A stretch of 64,000 bases of DNA from Actinomycetaceae bacterium (GTDB lineage: Bacteria > Actinomycetota > Actinomycetes > Actinomycetales > Actinomycetaceae). Numbering within the stretch: position 1 is the stretch's first letter; each line of letters starts with the position of its first letter. The notes beneath the pieces were generated by a model that worked only from the letters and a program-made list of their open reading frames with translations, ran no database searches and was not told where the DNA came from. The stretch spans positions 310,001 through 374,000 of the forward strand of contig JAUNUK010000002.1 in the NCBI GenBank assembly GCA_030538185.1. The letters run 5' to 3'. The position numbers were made by a program, and so were the translations under genes. Below are positions 63,278-64,000 of the stretch, one piece after another.

Positions 63278-63950
63278 AGTTTTTCCTCCAAAGGTCTACA
63301 TACTCTTTTGCCGCCGGGCCAGGATCTGTTGCTGCAAGAATTCCCGAAACTATTGCTGCAGCATGGACCCCGCCACTGGCCAAGCCAGGAATATCCGATG
63401 TTTTGATGCCTCCAATAGCCACCACGGGTAAGGCTTGGGCTTTAGCAATAGCGTTAATGCCTTCCACCCCGAGGGCGGGGGGCGCATCCTGTTTCGTTAA
63501 GGTTGAGCGCAATACCCCAACCCCGATATGGTCAATAATCCCAGGTGGAAGGCTGTTAGCTCGGGCAAGTTCTGCTGGCGTTCCTGCCGAATACCCAAGT
63601 AAGGCATCAGGGCCAATCAGATCGCGAACCTGCACAGGCGGCAGGTCATCTTGACCGATGTGCACTCCCGATAGTTCTGTACCCTGGGCGCGCGCGGCCA
63701 AAAACACGTCTATGCGGTCGTTAATGATTATCGCCGCCTTGGTGCCGACTAGTTCGTGGGTGCGCAAGGCCAGGTCCAAGAAGATTCCACCGGGTGCGTT
63801 CTTCCATCTGATCTGCACTGTGGTCACACCCGCATCAACTGAGGCCACAATGGCAGCCAAGGTCTCCTTCACGCCGCCGCTCATCGGAGGGTCGGTAACC
63901 AAGTAGATGCCCAGAGGTAGAGGGCGTAGAGGCCCGCCCGCGGCGTTCAT
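63267..63950 (-). CDS. thiE: Thiamine-phosphate synthase
   Basis: ThiE (227 aa) joins HMP-PP and thiazole phosphate. The TIM-barrel motifs are YLVTDPP, VTTVQIRWKNA, IIINDRIDVFLAA, GVHIGQDDLPP and VVAIGGIKTSDIPG. ATG 63950 overlaps the stop codon of the upstream gene (ATGA) and its end overlaps thiD, so this is a coupled thiamine operon. Any TPP riboswitch would lie beyond the window. Confidence 0.96.
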   Translation of the reverse strand: MNAAGGPLRPLPLGIYLVTDPPMSGGVKETLAAIVASVDAGVTTVQIRWKNAPGGIFLDLALRTHELVGTKAAIIINDRIDVFLAARAQGTELSGVHIGQDDLPPVQVRDLIGPDALLGYSAGTPAELARANSLPPGIIDHIGVGVLRSTLTKQDAPPALGVEGINAIAKAQALPVVAIGGIKTSDIPGLASGGVHAAAIVSGILAATDPGPAAKEYVDLWRKNYVN

Positions 63951-64000
63951 GAAACCCTCGCTGCCTTGAGTGCTTCTTCAGGGCTCAAAGCACAAAGGTT
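63947..64000 (-). CDS. Partial C-terminus of the gene upstream of thiE, perhaps thiM
   Basis: The last 17 codons are visible (NLCALSPEEALKAARVS, then TGA at 63947-63949), overlapping the thiE start by 3 bp. Hydroxyethylthiazole kinase (thiM) commonly precedes thiE in such operons. The segment is too short to identify it. Confidence 0.45.
   Translation of the reverse strand, partial: NLCALSPEEALKAARVS

Larger units (their letters stand above)
129..63477. repeat. Dispersed frequent word CGCCCTCG / CGAGGGCG
   Basis: Start positions by manual scan. As CGCCCTCG: 268, 3084, 6827, 8982, 9890, 11015, 13758, 13764, 13878, 17506, 18773, 25031, 26312, 28786, 35624, 37882, 41581, 42781, 44540, 54034, 56160, 56278, 57833, 59316. 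As CGAGGGCG: 129, 3251, 3961, 5515, 7644, 10176, 14822, 17816, 18534, 22644, 29414, 31415, 37120, 37141, 39890, 40486, 45877, 45883, 48829, 50442, 51711, 51827, 53005, 54367, 58911, 60550, 61003, 62342, 63470. A few may be missed. Nearly all are in genes; 18534 is intergenic. Copies fall on both strands and in all three frames relative to the gene (Ala-Leu, Pro-Ser and Arg-Gly readings). Confidence 0.85.

Noticed and set aside
129-63477. The CGCCCTCG word as a Chi or KOPS/FtsK signal
   Set aside because: Copies are balanced between strands (24 and 29), whereas such signals are strongly oriented within a replichore.

Overview
The window is a contiguous chromosomal segment of a moderate-GC actinobacterium. 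The evidence is an hrcA-dnaJ-rsmE-phoH-ybeY-corC-era operon with a CIRCE element, a LysX-type lysyl-tRNA synthetase fused to a lysyl-phosphatidylglycerol synthase, a DUF3516-type Ski2-like helicase, an IclR gene divergent from leuCD, a glpD/TetR/FAD-oxidase/lipid-kinase cluster like the mycobacterial Rv2249c-Rv2252 region, and frequent GTG/TTG starts. An Actinomyces-like host is my best guess. No phage, intact insertion sequence, CRISPR array or plasmid function was found.

Layout. 1-8731: part of a membrane protein, then the heat-shock/ribosome-maturation operon. 8809-17258: ilvD, a lipoate ligase with permuted domain order, yggS, a DivIVA-motif protein and a large helicase. 17337-34720: a purine/ureide catabolic block with a FAH-family gene, a decayed NCS1 permease, an IclR regulator, an allantoinase-to-glycerate operon (allB, a transcarbamylase, DUF3830, glxR, gcl, hyi, glycerate kinase), a kinase/ADP-ribosylglycohydrolase pair, a nucleobase permease with a purine nucleoside phosphorylase, and an NCS1 permease/amidohydrolase operon. 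35376-43891: a C-S lyase, NUDIX, a YtrA-type ABC operon, panD, gltX, a GNAT protein, tRNA-Gln and tRNA-Glu, and a secreted serpin. 43947-52241: a quaternary-amine/osmolyte ABC transporter, TetR, LysX and a membrane-anchored esterase. 52343-64000: the leuCD regulator, leuCD, the glycerolipid cluster, murA and thiamine genes.

How the genes work together. The central block would take up ureides or nucleobases, open allantoin, release glyoxylate and convert it through tartronate semialdehyde to glycerate and phosphoglycerate. Two promoters, allB/iclR and the NCS1/amidohydrolase operon, carry the same pair of TTCCA-N5-CGGAA-like sites at an identical 21-bp spacing. I infer one regulon under the local IclR protein. 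No allantoate amidohydrolase or allantoicase is present, so the transcarbamylase and the DUF3830 protein are candidates for the missing steps.

The most striking genome-scale signal is an 8-base word, CGCCCTCG/CGAGGGCG. By manual count it occurs about 53 times, on both strands and in all reading frames, often with the tail G(A/C)AAT. Composition alone predicts about 3 or 4. It resembles a DNA-uptake or other architecture signal and is the best candidate here for something undescribed. All family calls are from reading motifs; no database search was run.
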